Source: Candidatus Moraniibacteriota bacterium
GTDB lineage: Bacteria; Patescibacteriota; Minisyncoccia; Moranbacterales; UBA1568
Length of the DNA stretch: 38,891 nt
Direction of reading: 5' to 3'
Assembly (NCBI GenBank): GCA_008012175.1
Contig: SSEF01000025.1
Location: 1 to 38,891 of the forward strand
A model generated the notes under the pieces. The model was not told where the DNA came from and searched no databases. It saw only the letters and a program-made list of their open reading frames with translations. How positions within the stretch are numbered: position 1 is the first letter of the stretch; every line of letters starts with the position of its first letter. The translations under genes and the position numbers were made by a program. Below, one piece after another: positions 8,140 through 15,790 of the stretch.

Positions 8140-10611
8140 CTACTGTATCCGCCAGGCGGTGGTGGCGCCTTGTTTCGAGACGAGGAGTTCGGATCCGTCG
8201 GCTGAGACCGAGAGCGTTTCGATATCCCCGAAAGATTCATGGTAGTACTGTCCGAGGAGCGTACCGGTAGCGGACCAGCGGATGATGCGCTTCTCTTGTC
8301 GATCGAGGGCGATGATATCACCCGACCGAGTGTCAAAAGCGAGAGCATCGGTTGAGAGGCTGGTCTTCGGCATGGAGAAGGCGACATTGGCATTCCGGCC
8401 GCGCGTGTAGAGCGCTGGTTTTCCAGCATCGTCAGAGACGAGGATATTCTCATATACCGCAAAGGCGGGTGATTCATCCGTTTTGACGGATTCTTTGGAC
8501 CAGGTCGTGGCCGTCCCGAAGCCACCTTCGGCCCGCGGGAAGCGATAGATGGCTCCTGATTTCTGGTCCAAGACGTATAGGTAGGTCAGGTACGTCCCGA
8601 TCGCCGATATGTTCGCTCCGGTCGGAAGCGGGAGAGTATTCTTTTCGAATTTCTCCGTGACGGCGCTCCAGAGGTAGAGTGTGTCTGATTCGCCGACTGC
8701 GAAGATGGCATCGAGATCGTCCATGCCGGCCGCGAGGCGGAGCTTCTCCGGCGTCGTAACTGACTTCTGTGTAGTGAGATTCACAACTGCTCGTTCCGTG
8801 CAGAGGATGGCGGCGTCATTGATGGTTGCGAGCACGACTGATCGAGAGTTATTTGTCGGGAACACGATCCGATTCCCAGAGAGGAGCGTGGCAAGGGGCT
8901 CGTCGGCAGGTGGAAAAACAGTCGTTACAGGCTTCTCTTCGGGAGTGGCCGGGGCATCCTGGATTGCCAATGGAGCATCCTCGGTCCGTATGATTGCGAT
9001 GATGCCGATGGCGGCTACTATGCTGGCTACCCCGATGACGGACCATTTTTCTTTCGGTGAAAGTGCCTGCCAGAGACCGGAAACCCAGGAAGCGAGAAAG
9101 AGCGCGACTCGGCGTATCTGGTCTGCGCGGCCCCGAACAGCGCTATTGATTCGCTGGGTGGAAGCGCTGAGTGCCGGCCTCAACCTGTCCAGATGTTTGC
9201 CGAACTCATTCAAGCGTTCCTTCGCTTCGGTGCCAAAAGTCATTTCTGGCTGGGCTTCGCGCTGAAAGAAGCGGCGAACGCGATCTGACGCCGGCGTCGC
9301 CAGGTCTGATTCCTCAGACGGTATGCTGGTCGCCGCCGCTCGCTCGATAGTTTCAGCCGGGGCGGTGATTATTGGTTTCGCTTCGGGCTCCGGCTGACGG
9401 AGCAAGGCTTCGACAGCCCGGACACGCTCGGCTTCTTCTTTGGCCCGGCGCTTGGCCGCCTGATTCTCTTCGAATGTTCGCTTCAGACTTCGAGCCTTGC
9501 GGGCGGCCGCTCGCCGGAGGAGCGAGAGCCGCGCGCCGGCCGCTCCGAAAGCGAGAGCACTTTCTTTGCCGATGCGGCGCGAAGCTTTCCGGGAAGCGAT
9601 ATTCCAAGCGCGCAGTCTCGTCTCGAATCCATGCTGGAAAAGCATCCAGCGCTCCTTCCAATGGTTATCAGCTGGTTCAAAAGCTTCATCTGGGGAGGCT
9701 TGAACATAGATATGCCCGGTCTTTTGATCAGTGTATCCACCGCGCTTCTCCTCGACCGATGGAGCAGCATCGATCGCAGCTTTGACCGATTGCTTGGCCT
9801 CGCGGGCCGCATTGAACGGCGCATCGCTCCAGACATTGTCGAGCGCCGGTGACGGTTTAGCGGGTACTGCCTTTACCTCTTTTGATCGTTGGAGTTCGAC
9901 TGGAGCGGAACAGGTGATGAGCGCAACCGCTGCGACCGGGAGCTCGTTGACGAGTGCGGTGCGGAGGAATTGTTCGAAGCCAGCCGGCCCGAGGCGATTG
10001 AGGCTGCGCCGGAGGTCTTCAGGAGAAAAGAGCGACCAGACGGCCGGGGAGAGTGCGAAAACGAGGTCGCCATCGAAAAGCTCGCCGCTTGAAACCTCCG
10101 TGAAGGTTTTCAGGGGGTGGGGTTCGCTTTCGGTATCAGCGAGGCCCTCACTGATCGAGCGAAGCGTTTCGTTTCGGGCCAGATAGATTTCGCCTTCGCC
10201 AGTCACGGAGAAGTTGAGCGTATTCTGACTGACCGCGCCGAGCGCTCCGTGCAGGTGTCCGAGCCAAGAGACGTTGCCATGCTTAACGATCTCAGCGAGG
10301 GCGACGTTGATTTTGTGGAGGGCGGTCTCAAAGCTCTCGACGGCACTACGCCGGGGGTTGGCGAAGTATTCTTTCTTGGCGACCGAGGCGAGGAAGTTCA
10401 CGATATAGGCGGCATCAGCATCGTGAATCTCGACTTCAAAGAAGCCGAAAAGCGTCCCGAGGCTTTGACCGGAGACATTGTCGCTCGCATAATGGAACGC
10501 AATGATATACGGCTCCTGGGAACGGCCGCTTCCTACGACGATCTCTCTGAAATTTTTCTCGAGCGGTGCCGGGGCGGTCTTTCCGGACCGGCTGTCGGTG
10601 CGTGAACGCAT
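8140..10611 (-). CDS. Membrane protein: PP2C-like phosphatase-fold N-terminus, coiled coil, one TM helix, beta-propeller-like C-terminus
   Basis: 823 residues. The first 240 residues have the layout of a PPM/PP2C or SpoIIE-like phosphatase domain (FSVTGEGEIYLARNE, then GDLVFALSPAVWSLFSPEDL), but the metal-binding Asp-Gly pairs expected in active enzymes are not evident, so it may be a pseudophosphatase. A long Ala/Arg/Lys/Glu-rich coiled coil covers roughly residues 340-430. One membrane helix follows (WSVIGVASIVAAIGIIAIIR, near residue 520). The last 270 residues are repeats of the type DLDAIFAVGESDTLYLWS, like an NHL/WD propeller, presumably outside the membrane. This is a plausible inside-out sensor or scaffold; function unknown. 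A TATACT box lies seven bases before the ATG, so the mRNA may be leaderless. Confidence 0.8.
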   Translation of the reverse strand: MRSRTDSRSGKTAPAPLEKNFREIVVGSGRSQEPYIIAFHYASDNVSGQSLGTLFGFFEVEIHDADAAYIVNFLASVAKKEYFANPRRSAVESFETALHKINVALAEIVKHGNVSWLGHLHGALGAVSQNTLNFSVTGEGEIYLARNETLRSISEGLADTESEPHPLKTFTEVSSGELFDGDLVFALSPAVWSLFSPEDLRRSLNRLGPAGFEQFLRTALVNELPVAAVALITCSAPVELQRSKEVKAVPAKPSPALDNVWSDAPFNAAREAKQSVKAAIDAAPSVEEKRGGYTDQKTGHIYVQASPDEAFEPADNHWKERWMLFQHGFETRLRAWNIASRKASRRIGKESALAFGAAGARLSLLRRAAARKARSLKRTFEENQAAKRRAKEEAERVRAVEALLRQPEPEAKPIITAPAETIERAAATSIPSEESDLATPASDRVRRFFQREAQPEMTFGTEAKERLNEFGKHLDRLRPALSASTQRINSAVRGRADQIRRVALFLASWVSGLWQALSPKEKWSVIGVASIVAAIGIIAIIRTEDAPLAIQDAPATPEEKPVTTVFPPADEPLATLLSGNRIVFPTNNSRSVVLATINDAAILCTERAVVNLTTQKSVTTPEKLRLAAGMDDLDAIFAVGESDTLYLWSAVTEKFEKNTLPLPTGANISAIGTYLTYLYVLDQKSGAIYRFPRAEGGFGTATTWSKESVKTDESPAFAVYENILVSDDAGKPALYTRGRNANVAFSMPKTSLSTDALAFDTRSGDIIALDRQEKRIIRWSATGTLLGQYYHESFGDIETLSVSADGSELLVSKQGATTAWRIQ

Positions 10612-10618
10612 ACCCTAT

Positions 10619-10624
10619 AGTATA
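10619..10624 (-). promoter_or_regulatory. -10 element of the 8140-10611 gene, leaderless arrangement
   Basis: On the minus strand TATACT (plus-strand 10619-10624) ends seven bases before the ATG at 10611. A start of transcription about seven bases downstream of the -10 would fall on the A of the ATG, giving a leaderless message. No good -35 is visible at 17 bp. Confidence 0.5.
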
Positions 10625-10691
10625 CCACAATTCCCTTGGGGAAAGTGTCATTTTGTCCCTCAATCAAGCCCTAAAGGTTAAAAAATGAGCT

Positions 10692-10720
10692 TTGACTTTT
10701 TCGAGGGCCGTTCGTATACT
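10692..10720 (+). promoter_or_regulatory. Promoter of the rmuC-wecA operon
   Basis: TTGACT at 10692-10697, a 17-bp spacer and TATACT at 10715-10720. Transcription would begin near 10727, about 37 nt before the ATG at 10764. The box excludes the in-frame TTG at 10692 as a start codon for the gene that follows. Confidence 0.88.
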
Positions 10721-10763
10721 GGGGCTATCGCACCTAACTCATGTAACGGCTGATTTCTCCACT

Positions 10764-11369
10764 ATGTCTGTTGCGCTCTTCGAAGCGCTCTTTGGATCCC
10801 GCCCGAGAGCCCGTCTCATCCGTTTCTTTACGATGAATCCTGAGGTCGAATTTTCGGTCACCGACATATCGGAGAAGACTTTCCTTTCCCGTAATGATGT
10901 CTTGCGTGAGGTAAAGCGTCTCGCCAAGATGAAGTTCGTCACGGAGAAATCGCGCCAGGGAAAGAAGGTGTACGTGAGCAATACGGATTTTCCGTTCTAC
11001 CTCGAGATGAAGACGCTCGCATCGAAGCTGAACGTGAACGCCCAATCCCAGGTCTTTCGCAAGCTGAAGACGGTTGGCGAGGTAAAGCTTATCCTCATCA
11101 GCGGACTGTTCCTAAACTACCCGAAGGCCAAGGTCGACATGGTGCTAGTGGTGAACAATATTAACCGGGCCAAGCTCCGGCAAGCAATCAGCTACCTCGA
11201 GGCGGAGGTAGGGAAGGAGATCCGCTTCGTCCTCATGAATAGCGAGGAGCTCCACTATCGTTTGAATATGCTCGACCGCTTCTTCATCGAATTTCTCGAG
11301 GGCCCGTACGAGGTGGTCGTGAACAAAGTGGCCGAACTGAAGCGCTTTATCGCTGGAATGCGCAAATAA
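10764..11369 (+). CDS. Winged-helix transcription regulator with nucleotidyltransferase-like C-terminal domain
   Basis: 201 residues from ATG 10764, chosen because upstream in-frame starts lie within the promoter. Residues 10-80 form a winged helix: SRPRARLIRFFTMNPEVEF is followed by a recognition-helix region with SRNDVLREVKRLAKMKFV and the wing QGKKVYVSNTDFP. Residues 95-200 (KLILISGLFLNYPKAKVDMV) follow the minimal-nucleotidyltransferase strand pattern but lack the catalytic GS..D.D signature, so this part probably binds a ligand or is inactive. As first gene of the operon with rmuC and a WecA-like transferase it may autoregulate; that is inference. Confidence 0.72.
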   Translation: MSVALFEALFGSRPRARLIRFFTMNPEVEFSVTDISEKTFLSRNDVLREVKRLAKMKFVTEKSRQGKKVYVSNTDFPFYLEMKTLASKLNVNAQSQVFRKLKTVGEVKLILISGLFLNYPKAKVDMVLVVNNINRAKLRQAISYLEAEVGKEIRFVLMNSEELHYRLNMLDRFFIEFLEGPYEVVVNKVAELKRFIAGMRK

Positions 11370-11372
11370 GCC

Positions 11373-12470
11373 ATGGATTTGACTGCCATTATTATTGCTG
11401 TCGCCCTTCTCCTTGTTGGTGGAGCGGCATTTTTTGCGGTCTCGTTCTTCCAATCGCGCCTTCGCGCGCTCGAGGAGAAACGCACCCTCCTCGAACGTCA
11501 GGTCGCTGACCTGGGTCAGGGGATGCGCCAGGACATGCATCAGTTTTCGACGACGCTTTTCCAACAGTTTCACAATATGCAGACGACGCTCGATAAGCGC
11601 CTGAACGACAATACGGCGCGTCTCGACCAGCGTCTCGAAAATGCTGGGAAACAGTTTCTCGATGTTCGGGAACGACTTGCTGAGATGAACAAGACGAATG
11701 AGCAGATCTTGGAGGTGACCAAGGATGTGGCATCCCTTCAGGACATCCTGAAGGCGCCGAAGATCCGGGGCGGGTTCGGCGAAGCGATGCTTGGCGATAT
11801 CCTCTCTCAGATGCTACCGGCCGACTGCTATACGCTTCAGCACATGTTCAAGACGGGGGAGACAGTCGATGCGCTCATTACCTTGCGGGGTGGTTCGATC
11901 AGTGTCGACTCAAAGTTTCCGCTCGAGAACTTCAAGCGCGTCATTTCACTCGAGAACGAAGCCGATCGTGCTGCTGCACGCCGCCAGTTCATCGCTGATG
12001 TCAAGAAACATGTCGATGCTATATCGTCGAAGTACATCTTGCCGAGCGAGGGGACGCTCGATTGGGCGCTCATGTACATACCGGCTGAAAACGTTTATTA
12101 CGAGATCATCATCAAGGACGAGGATCATCAGGGGTTGTACGAGTATTTCAACAAGAAACGCGTGATCCCTGTCTCGCCGAACTCGTTCTATGCTTACCTG
12201 AAGACGATTATGTTCGGCCTCCAGGGGATGCAGATCGAAAAGCGTGCCAAGGAGATGTTCGTCCAACTGGAGCGGCTTGGACAGGAGTTCGGGAGATTCA
12301 ATGAAGAGTTTGAGCTCGTCGGTAAGCACCTCGGCAATGCCAATAAGAAGTACGAGGATGCCGAGAAACGGCTCATGAAGTTCGATGATCAGATGAGGCG
12401 GACGAGGCTCGCGGCGCCGGAGGAAGATCGGTCATTGGACGAGTCGAAGCAGGCAACTTTAGGCGTATGA
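11373..12470 (+). CDS. rmuC: RmuC family protein (putative DNA recombination nuclease)
   Basis: 365 residues, the usual length for the family. An N-terminal membrane helix (AIIIAVALLLVGGAAFFAVSF, residues 4-25) is followed by a long coiled coil up to about residue 115. The conserved RmuC domain contains the family hallmarks KIRGGFGEAMLGDIL, SVDSKFPLENFKR and MYIPAENVYYEII, with a restriction-endonuclease-like fold expected from the family. In E. coli RmuC limits DNA rearrangements at inverted repeats. The gene starts three bases after the regulator's stop and overlaps the next gene by four bases (ATGA), indicating translational coupling. No Shine-Dalgarno is visible. Confidence 0.92.
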   Translation: MDLTAIIIAVALLLVGGAAFFAVSFFQSRLRALEEKRTLLERQVADLGQGMRQDMHQFSTTLFQQFHNMQTTLDKRLNDNTARLDQRLENAGKQFLDVRERLAEMNKTNEQILEVTKDVASLQDILKAPKIRGGFGEAMLGDILSQMLPADCYTLQHMFKTGETVDALITLRGGSISVDSKFPLENFKRVISLENEADRAAARRQFIADVKKHVDAISSKYILPSEGTLDWALMYIPAENVYYEIIIKDEDHQGLYEYFNKKRVIPVSPNSFYAYLKTIMFGLQGMQIEKRAKEMFVQLERLGQEFGRFNEEFELVGKHLGNANKKYEDAEKRLMKFDDQMRRTRLAAPEEDRSLDESKQATLGV

Positions 12471-12835
12471 CGGATATGGAATCGGCCTTGTCTCCGGAAA
12501 AGCTGTACCGCACGAGTCGGGTCTGGATCTGGCGTGCGGGCCTCATCATCCAGGTCGGGCTGCTTGGGATCATCGCTTTCTTTATACGTCCATCATCCGA
12601 CCCGCTTATCCTCAGATACAACGCTTTTTTTGGCGTCGATTTGCTCGGGACTTGGTGGCAAGTGTATCTTATCCCGGGTATCAGTCTCCTTTTCTTCATC
12701 GGGAATCTTGGTCTCGCGGCTCTTTTGGCGCGGCGGTCGGCGTATCTTGCAGCGACTATCCTTTGTTATGGGTCGCTGCTCATTATTTTTTCTGGGGCGA
12801 TTGCGGTAGCGGCGCTCGTTTCGATCAACTCCTGA
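12467..12835 (+). CDS. Small integral membrane protein
   Basis: 122 residues. The ATG at 12467 overlaps the rmuC stop as ATGA, so translation is probably coupled. Three hydrophobic helices are visible: AGLIIQVGLLGIIAFFI, YLIPGISLLFFIGNLGLAALL and LAATILCYGSLLIIFSGAIAV. The short charged ends hold no motif. The family is not recognised. It lies between rmuC and the WecA-like transferase gene in one operon, which suggests a membrane-related role but nothing more specific. Confidence 0.75.
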   Translation: MTDMESALSPEKLYRTSRVWIWRAGLIIQVGLLGIIAFFIRPSSDPLILRYNAFFGVDLLGTWWQVYLIPGISLLFFIGNLGLAALLARRSAYLAATILCYGSLLIIFSGAIAVAALVSINS

Positions 12836-12847
12836 TACACCTCGGGT

Positions 12848-13876
12848 ATGTTTCATGGGCCGGACTTCTATCTCGTTTCCTGGGGAGCGGCGCTTATTTC
12901 GGCCGTGATCGCTTTTTTCCTTGTTACTCGTGTCTCATGGCTACAGCGTCTGATCGTTCGGAACGAAACGGGGCGAAGCGCTCTCTCGCCCGCGTACTAT
13001 CGGCTAGGCGGAGCAGTGCTTGCCATTCTCTTTCTCACCATCCTCTTTGCTGACATCCGGCTTGAGCGAAGCGCCCCTTTTATGGCGCTTTGCATCGGTT
13101 CATTGGCGATCATTGTTTTTTCGATTGCTGATGATTTTAGCCATGTTCCGTGGCCATGGCATATCTTGTTTCAGACGCTTCTTGGCGGACTCGTCTTCTC
13201 ATCAGGGATGCAGCCTGATTTCGGACTTCATGTTTCGTGGCTTCCAGACCACTGGCTGACGATATCGGCTCTGGTCGGTATTGTTGCCTGGGTCATCCTT
13301 ATCATGAATGCGCTCAACTGGGTTGATGGGACGGATGGTCTGATGCCGGGTATTGCGGCATTTTCCTTCGCTACTATTTTCCTGCTGGCGCTCAGGCCCG
13401 AGGTAAATCAACCAGCCATCGCCATCCTCTCTCTGACACTCCTCGGACTTTCGCTCGGCCTCCTTTTTTTCAATTGGTATCCGGCCAAGATCATCGCTGG
13501 TACAGGCGGAGCGTACTTCCTCGGTTTCGCTCTCGCCACGCTCGCCTTGTATGCTGGTACGAAAGTCGCGACGCTGCTCATGGTGCTGGCGATCCCGGTC
13601 TTTGATGCGCTGTTTGTCCTGGTTCGGCGCCTCATCGGAGGACGATCGTTATTTCTCCCTGACAAGGCTCATTTGCATCACCTCCTGTTGGCTCGCGGAT
13701 GGCAGCCGGCAACGGTCGCATCGGTATACCTTTCGTTTACTGCCTGCCTCGGACTTCTCGCCCTCATGCTCCGGGATATGGGGAAGGTATTTGCATTCAG
13801 TCTCGTCGGGCTCCTGATCGCCGCGGCGACCATGCTCCTTCACTGGTCTCTCCGAAACACCCAAAAAGTTAGCTAA
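12848..13876 (+). CDS. Undecaprenyl-phosphate glycosyl-1-phosphate transferase, MraY/WecA/TagO family
   Basis: 342 residues with about ten hydrophobic helices, typical of this polytopic family. The hallmark motifs are present: the ADDFSH aspartate pair (Mg binding), NALNWVDGTDGL for the catalytic loop, and AHLHHLLLARG, which corresponds to the HxHH sugar-nucleotide loop. The enzymes transfer a sugar-1-phosphate from a UDP-sugar to undecaprenyl phosphate, the first membrane step of surface polysaccharide or teichoic-acid-like polymer synthesis. WecA/TagO-type is more likely than MraY because no mur genes are nearby. The lipid carrier could come from the polyprenyl synthase and UppS encoded at 25180-26989. 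No Shine-Dalgarno is visible. Confidence 0.9.
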   Translation: MFHGPDFYLVSWGAALISAVIAFFLVTRVSWLQRLIVRNETGRSALSPAYYRLGGAVLAILFLTILFADIRLERSAPFMALCIGSLAIIVFSIADDFSHVPWPWHILFQTLLGGLVFSSGMQPDFGLHVSWLPDHWLTISALVGIVAWVILIMNALNWVDGTDGLMPGIAAFSFATIFLLALRPEVNQPAIAILSLTLLGLSLGLLFFNWYPAKIIAGTGGAYFLGFALATLALYAGTKVATLLMVLAIPVFDALFVLVRRLIGGRSLFLPDKAHLHHLLLARGWQPATVASVYLSFTACLGLLALMLRDMGKVFAFSLVGLLIAAATMLLHWSLRNTQKVS

Positions 13877-13887
13877 AATTATCAATT

Positions 13888-14361
13888 ATGACTGTTTCTC
13901 CAACCACCCGACGCCGGGGAGTGATCGCTGCGGTAATACTTGCTTTCATCGCCGCACTGTTTGTCCAATCCAGGCTCGATTCGGCGATTGACTCGACGGA
14001 TCGCGATCTCCCGACCCATGCGGTGACATATGGTGACGTCTGGCCGCTCGATGTCGCCAACACGGATGCACTCCGTTCGCTCGGACTCGGGGAGCGCGAC
14101 AGTTATCCGGCCGGCCGGGGCATGCTTTTTGTCTTTGATAGGCCGTACCCGTACGGATTCTGGATGAAAGGCATGCGATTTTCGATCGATATGGTTTTTC
14201 TTTCCCGGGGCCGGGTTGTTTTCATCGAACGCGGTATCGGTCCGGAAGATAGGAGAATCGTAACGCCTCCGGTCCCGGTTGATCAGGTGATCGAATTCAA
14301 TGCGGGCGAGGCTCAGGATATCTCGCTTGGCGATAGGATTTGGTATTGGCAGGGGTTCTGA
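13888..14361 (+). CDS. DUF192 family protein with N-terminal membrane anchor
   Basis: 157 residues. Residues 9-27 (VIAAVILAFIAALFVQSRL) form a signal anchor or signal peptide, so the rest is probably exported. The body matches the DUF192 pattern: GRGMLFVFDRPYPYGFWMKG, then FSIDMVFLSRGRVVFIE and VIEFNAGEAQDISLGDRI. The function of DUF192 is not established. Last gene of the operon begun at 10692; a strong terminator follows within 30 bp. The upstream GCTAAAAT at 13873-13880 looks like a -10 and could give an extra internal promoter. Confidence 0.88.
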   Translation: MTVSPTTRRRGVIAAVILAFIAALFVQSRLDSAIDSTDRDLPTHAVTYGDVWPLDVANTDALRSLGLGERDSYPAGRGMLFVFDRPYPYGFWMKGMRFSIDMVFLSRGRVVFIERGIGPEDRRIVTPPVPVDQVIEFNAGEAQDISLGDRIWYWQGF

Positions 14362-14386
14362 ATTTCGAAAAATCCCCTCTGAAAAG

Positions 14387-14415
14387 CCAAAAACCCCGGA
14401 GTCCGGGGTTTTTGG
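14387..14415. terminator. Bidirectional terminator
   Basis: A perfect 13-bp stem (14387-14399 with 14403-14415) with a three-base loop. The CCCCGG core is flanked by A5 and T5, so it works on both strands. It separates the DUF192 gene (ends 14361) from the convergent minus-strand gene (ends 14465). Confidence 0.92.
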
Positions 14416-14464
14416 TGCAATTGCGGAAGGTACAGCAGTACTGCGTTTCTAGCAGAGCGAGTGT

Positions 14465-15046
14465 TTACGATCGGTAGGCTGCGACACGGCTCGAGTACTT
14501 TTTCAAGTTCTGGAGCTGCTTGTCGGAGAGCTGCTTCGAGTGGTCGATGGCCTGGCGGATCATGTCCTTGGAAAATTCCGCAGACTGTCCGACGGCGAGC
14601 GGCCCACGTTCCTTGAGCTGCTTTCGGAGATAGTCCTCGACGTAGACCTTGTGTTCACCGGTAAGCGATGAATCCGGAGACTTCTCGAGATAGTTCGCGA
14701 GAGCGCGTCGGGCGAGGTGGGTTGTCCCATCGCCTTTGGTTGCGGTCTCAATAAACGAACCCTCAGTCTCGCGGCTCAGCTCTTTCGGAGTGGTTACGGT
14801 TTTCGACTGATCGTTGGCCTTTACGTCAGCCGTCTTGATCGAATCCATCGTTTCGGATTCCGTCGCGACGGTCATGTCGTCGGCGCTGTCGATAGTCTCG
14901 TCCGCACGCTGCGAGTAGGAGTAAATGCCGAGTGCGATCGCTGCTACGATAAAGAAGCTGACGATGACGCGGAGATTCTCCTGGAGCCAGGCTTTCGCCT
15001 GATCAGTGACACGTTCTTCTTCGTTCATGTTCATGTTTTCATCCAT
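14465..15046 (-). CDS. Single-pass membrane protein with helical extracytoplasmic domain, unknown
   Basis: 193 residues. ATG at 15046 is chosen because GAGAGGTGA lies six bases upstream; the in-frame GTG at 15055 falls inside that ribosome-binding site. A short acidic cytoplasmic tail (MDENMNMNEEERV) is followed by one membrane helix (VIVSFFIVAAIALGIYSY, residues 28-46). The remaining 145 residues are Thr/Ser/Asp-rich, then helical (LARRALANYLEKSPDSSL), and may be an extracellular or periplasmic domain. The family is not recognised. It has its own strong promoter (15166-15194) and a 110-nt leader with two stable hairpins. Confidence 0.8.
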   Translation of the reverse strand: MDENMNMNEEERVTDQAKAWLQENLRVIVSFFIVAAIALGIYSYSQRADETIDSADDMTVATESETMDSIKTADVKANDQSKTVTTPKELSRETEGSFIETATKGDGTTHLARRALANYLEKSPDSSLTGEHKVYVEDYLRKQLKERGPLAVGQSAEFSKDMIRQAIDHSKQLSDKQLQNLKKYSSRVAAYRS

Positions 15047-15165
15047 AAGAGTCACCTCTCTTCCTAGCTTTACAGATTATCTTGTGAATGTGCCGCTTGC
15101 GTTGAAGCTCCAATGGGAGCCCTTTTCCTTTGAGAAAAGAGCCTCATTCGCCCATTTCTTCCCTC

Positions 15166-15194
15166 ATAGTACGGTGCGGGTGGAGGGGTGTCAA
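15166..15194 (-). promoter_or_regulatory. Promoter of the 14465-15046 gene
   Basis: On the minus strand TTGACA (plus 15189-15194), 17-bp spacer, TACTAT (plus 15166-15171). The transcript would start near 15159 and carry a leader of about 113 nt with two stem-loops (GCTCTTTTC paired with GAAAAGGGC, and GCTCC with GGAGC) before the GAGGTGA ribosome-binding site. Confidence 0.8.
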
Positions 15195-15524
15195 TCTACA
15201 CAACAAACTAGCTTTTCAGCTTAATGAAGCCTGAAAATGACGCTATTTCCAGTCTCGACCGTGAGAAGTCGCTTTCCTTGCCCTGTTAGCTCATGCTGAA
15301 TTTTATTCAGCATGAGCGCGATGTGGAGCGTTATTTTTTCTTGCGAAATTTTTGATCGATGCATGAAGTGCATCATTGATTCAGGAATAAAAAAATTCGA
15401 GAGTAGTAAAAAATAATACGATCAATTTTTTTTTTAAAAAACTTACAGTGAGTAGTAGTCATAATCTGATCTGATAACGTTCGATGCTCTTGACATTTGT
15501 ACTATGCAAATTTTTCGAAAAGAG
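15195..15524. other. AT-rich gene-free gap with dyads
   Basis: No reading frame is convincing here. The stretch is clearly more AT-rich than its surroundings and holds a perfect 12-bp inverted repeat with a five-base loop (GCTCATGCTGAA, 15289-15300 and 15306-15317), a short ATGCA/TGCAT dyad near 15360, and a run of ten T then six A near 15428. It separates two divergent transcription units and may contain regulator or nucleoid-protein sites; this is inference. Confidence 0.5.
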
Positions 15525-15530
15525 TATAAT
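15525..15530 (+). promoter_or_regulatory. -10 element of the lysine-rich peptide gene
   Basis: A perfect TATAAT at 15525-15530. A perfect TTGACA sits at 15490-15495 but 29 bp away, too far for a normal sigma-70 pair, and nothing good lies at 17 bp. The promoter may depend on an activator or on distortion of the AT-rich spacer. Confidence 0.6.
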
Positions 15531-15536
15531 GAAAGT

Positions 15537-15618
15537 GTGTGAGAAACTTCACACGTGCGTGAAACAAAATTGTTTCACAAACAAAGAGAAAAATAACATC
15601 GTGACCGTAAACATACGG
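15537..15618 (+). promoter_or_regulatory. Structured 5' leader with three successive hairpins
   Basis: Downstream of the TATAAT the message can fold into three consecutive stem-loops: 15537-15542 with 15549-15554 (GTGTGA/TCACAC), 15559-15567 with 15570-15578 (nine perfect bp, GTGAAACAA), and 15605-15609 with 15614-15618 (CCGTA/TACGG). The ribosome-binding site at 15642-15649 stays outside the stems. Such leaders often stabilise abundant short mRNAs. Confidence 0.6.
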
Positions 15619-15654
15619 AAGCGAAAACAAAATTTTGGAAGGAGGTGACCTATC

Positions 15655-15741
15655 ATGGCAACAAAGAAAAAGAAGGTAGCCAAGAAGAAGAAGGTGACCA
15701 AGAAGAAGGCTGCTAAGAAGACCTCGAAGCGCCGCGCCTAA
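15655..15741 (+). CDS. 28-residue lysine/alanine-rich basic peptide, histone-H1-like tail
   Basis: ATG at 15655 is preceded by AAGGAGGTGA, the strongest ribosome-binding site in the window, six bases upstream. The peptide starts MATKKKKVAKKKK and ends KKTSKRRA; more than half of its residues are Lys or Arg and there are no acidic or aromatic residues. That composition matches H1-like tails that bind nucleic acid without a fold; DNA compaction or ribosome or RNA binding are the likely roles (inference). Perfect -10, structured leader, strong ribosome-binding site and strong terminator together predict very high expression. The gene is easily missed because of its length. Confidence 0.82.
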   Translation: MATKKKKVAKKKKVTKKKAAKKTSKRRA

Positions 15742-15760
15742 TTGGCACGTTTCACTTCTT

Positions 15761-15790
15761 ACAAAAGCTCCGCTTAGGCGGAGCTTTTGT
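15761..15790. terminator. Terminator that also encodes the end of prmC
   Basis: A perfect 13-bp stem (15761-15773 with 15778-15790) with loop TTAG. It is flanked by T-rich sequence on the plus strand, so it ends the lysine-rich peptide transcript. The prmC stop codon on the minus strand (15774-15776) lies in the loop and its last codons form one arm, so the two convergent genes share this structure. Confidence 0.88.

Noticed and set aside
12467-12470. UGA read as glycine (Gracilibacteria-type code)
   Set aside because: TGA ends rmuC in an ATGA overlap, and also pyrF, the DUF192 gene and the transposase at family-appropriate lengths; tRNA-Trp has only a CCA anticodon.
15490-15530. TTGACA/TATAAT as an ordinary promoter pair
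   Set aside because: The spacer is 29 bp, too long for direct sigma-70 contact with both; only the -10 is annotated.
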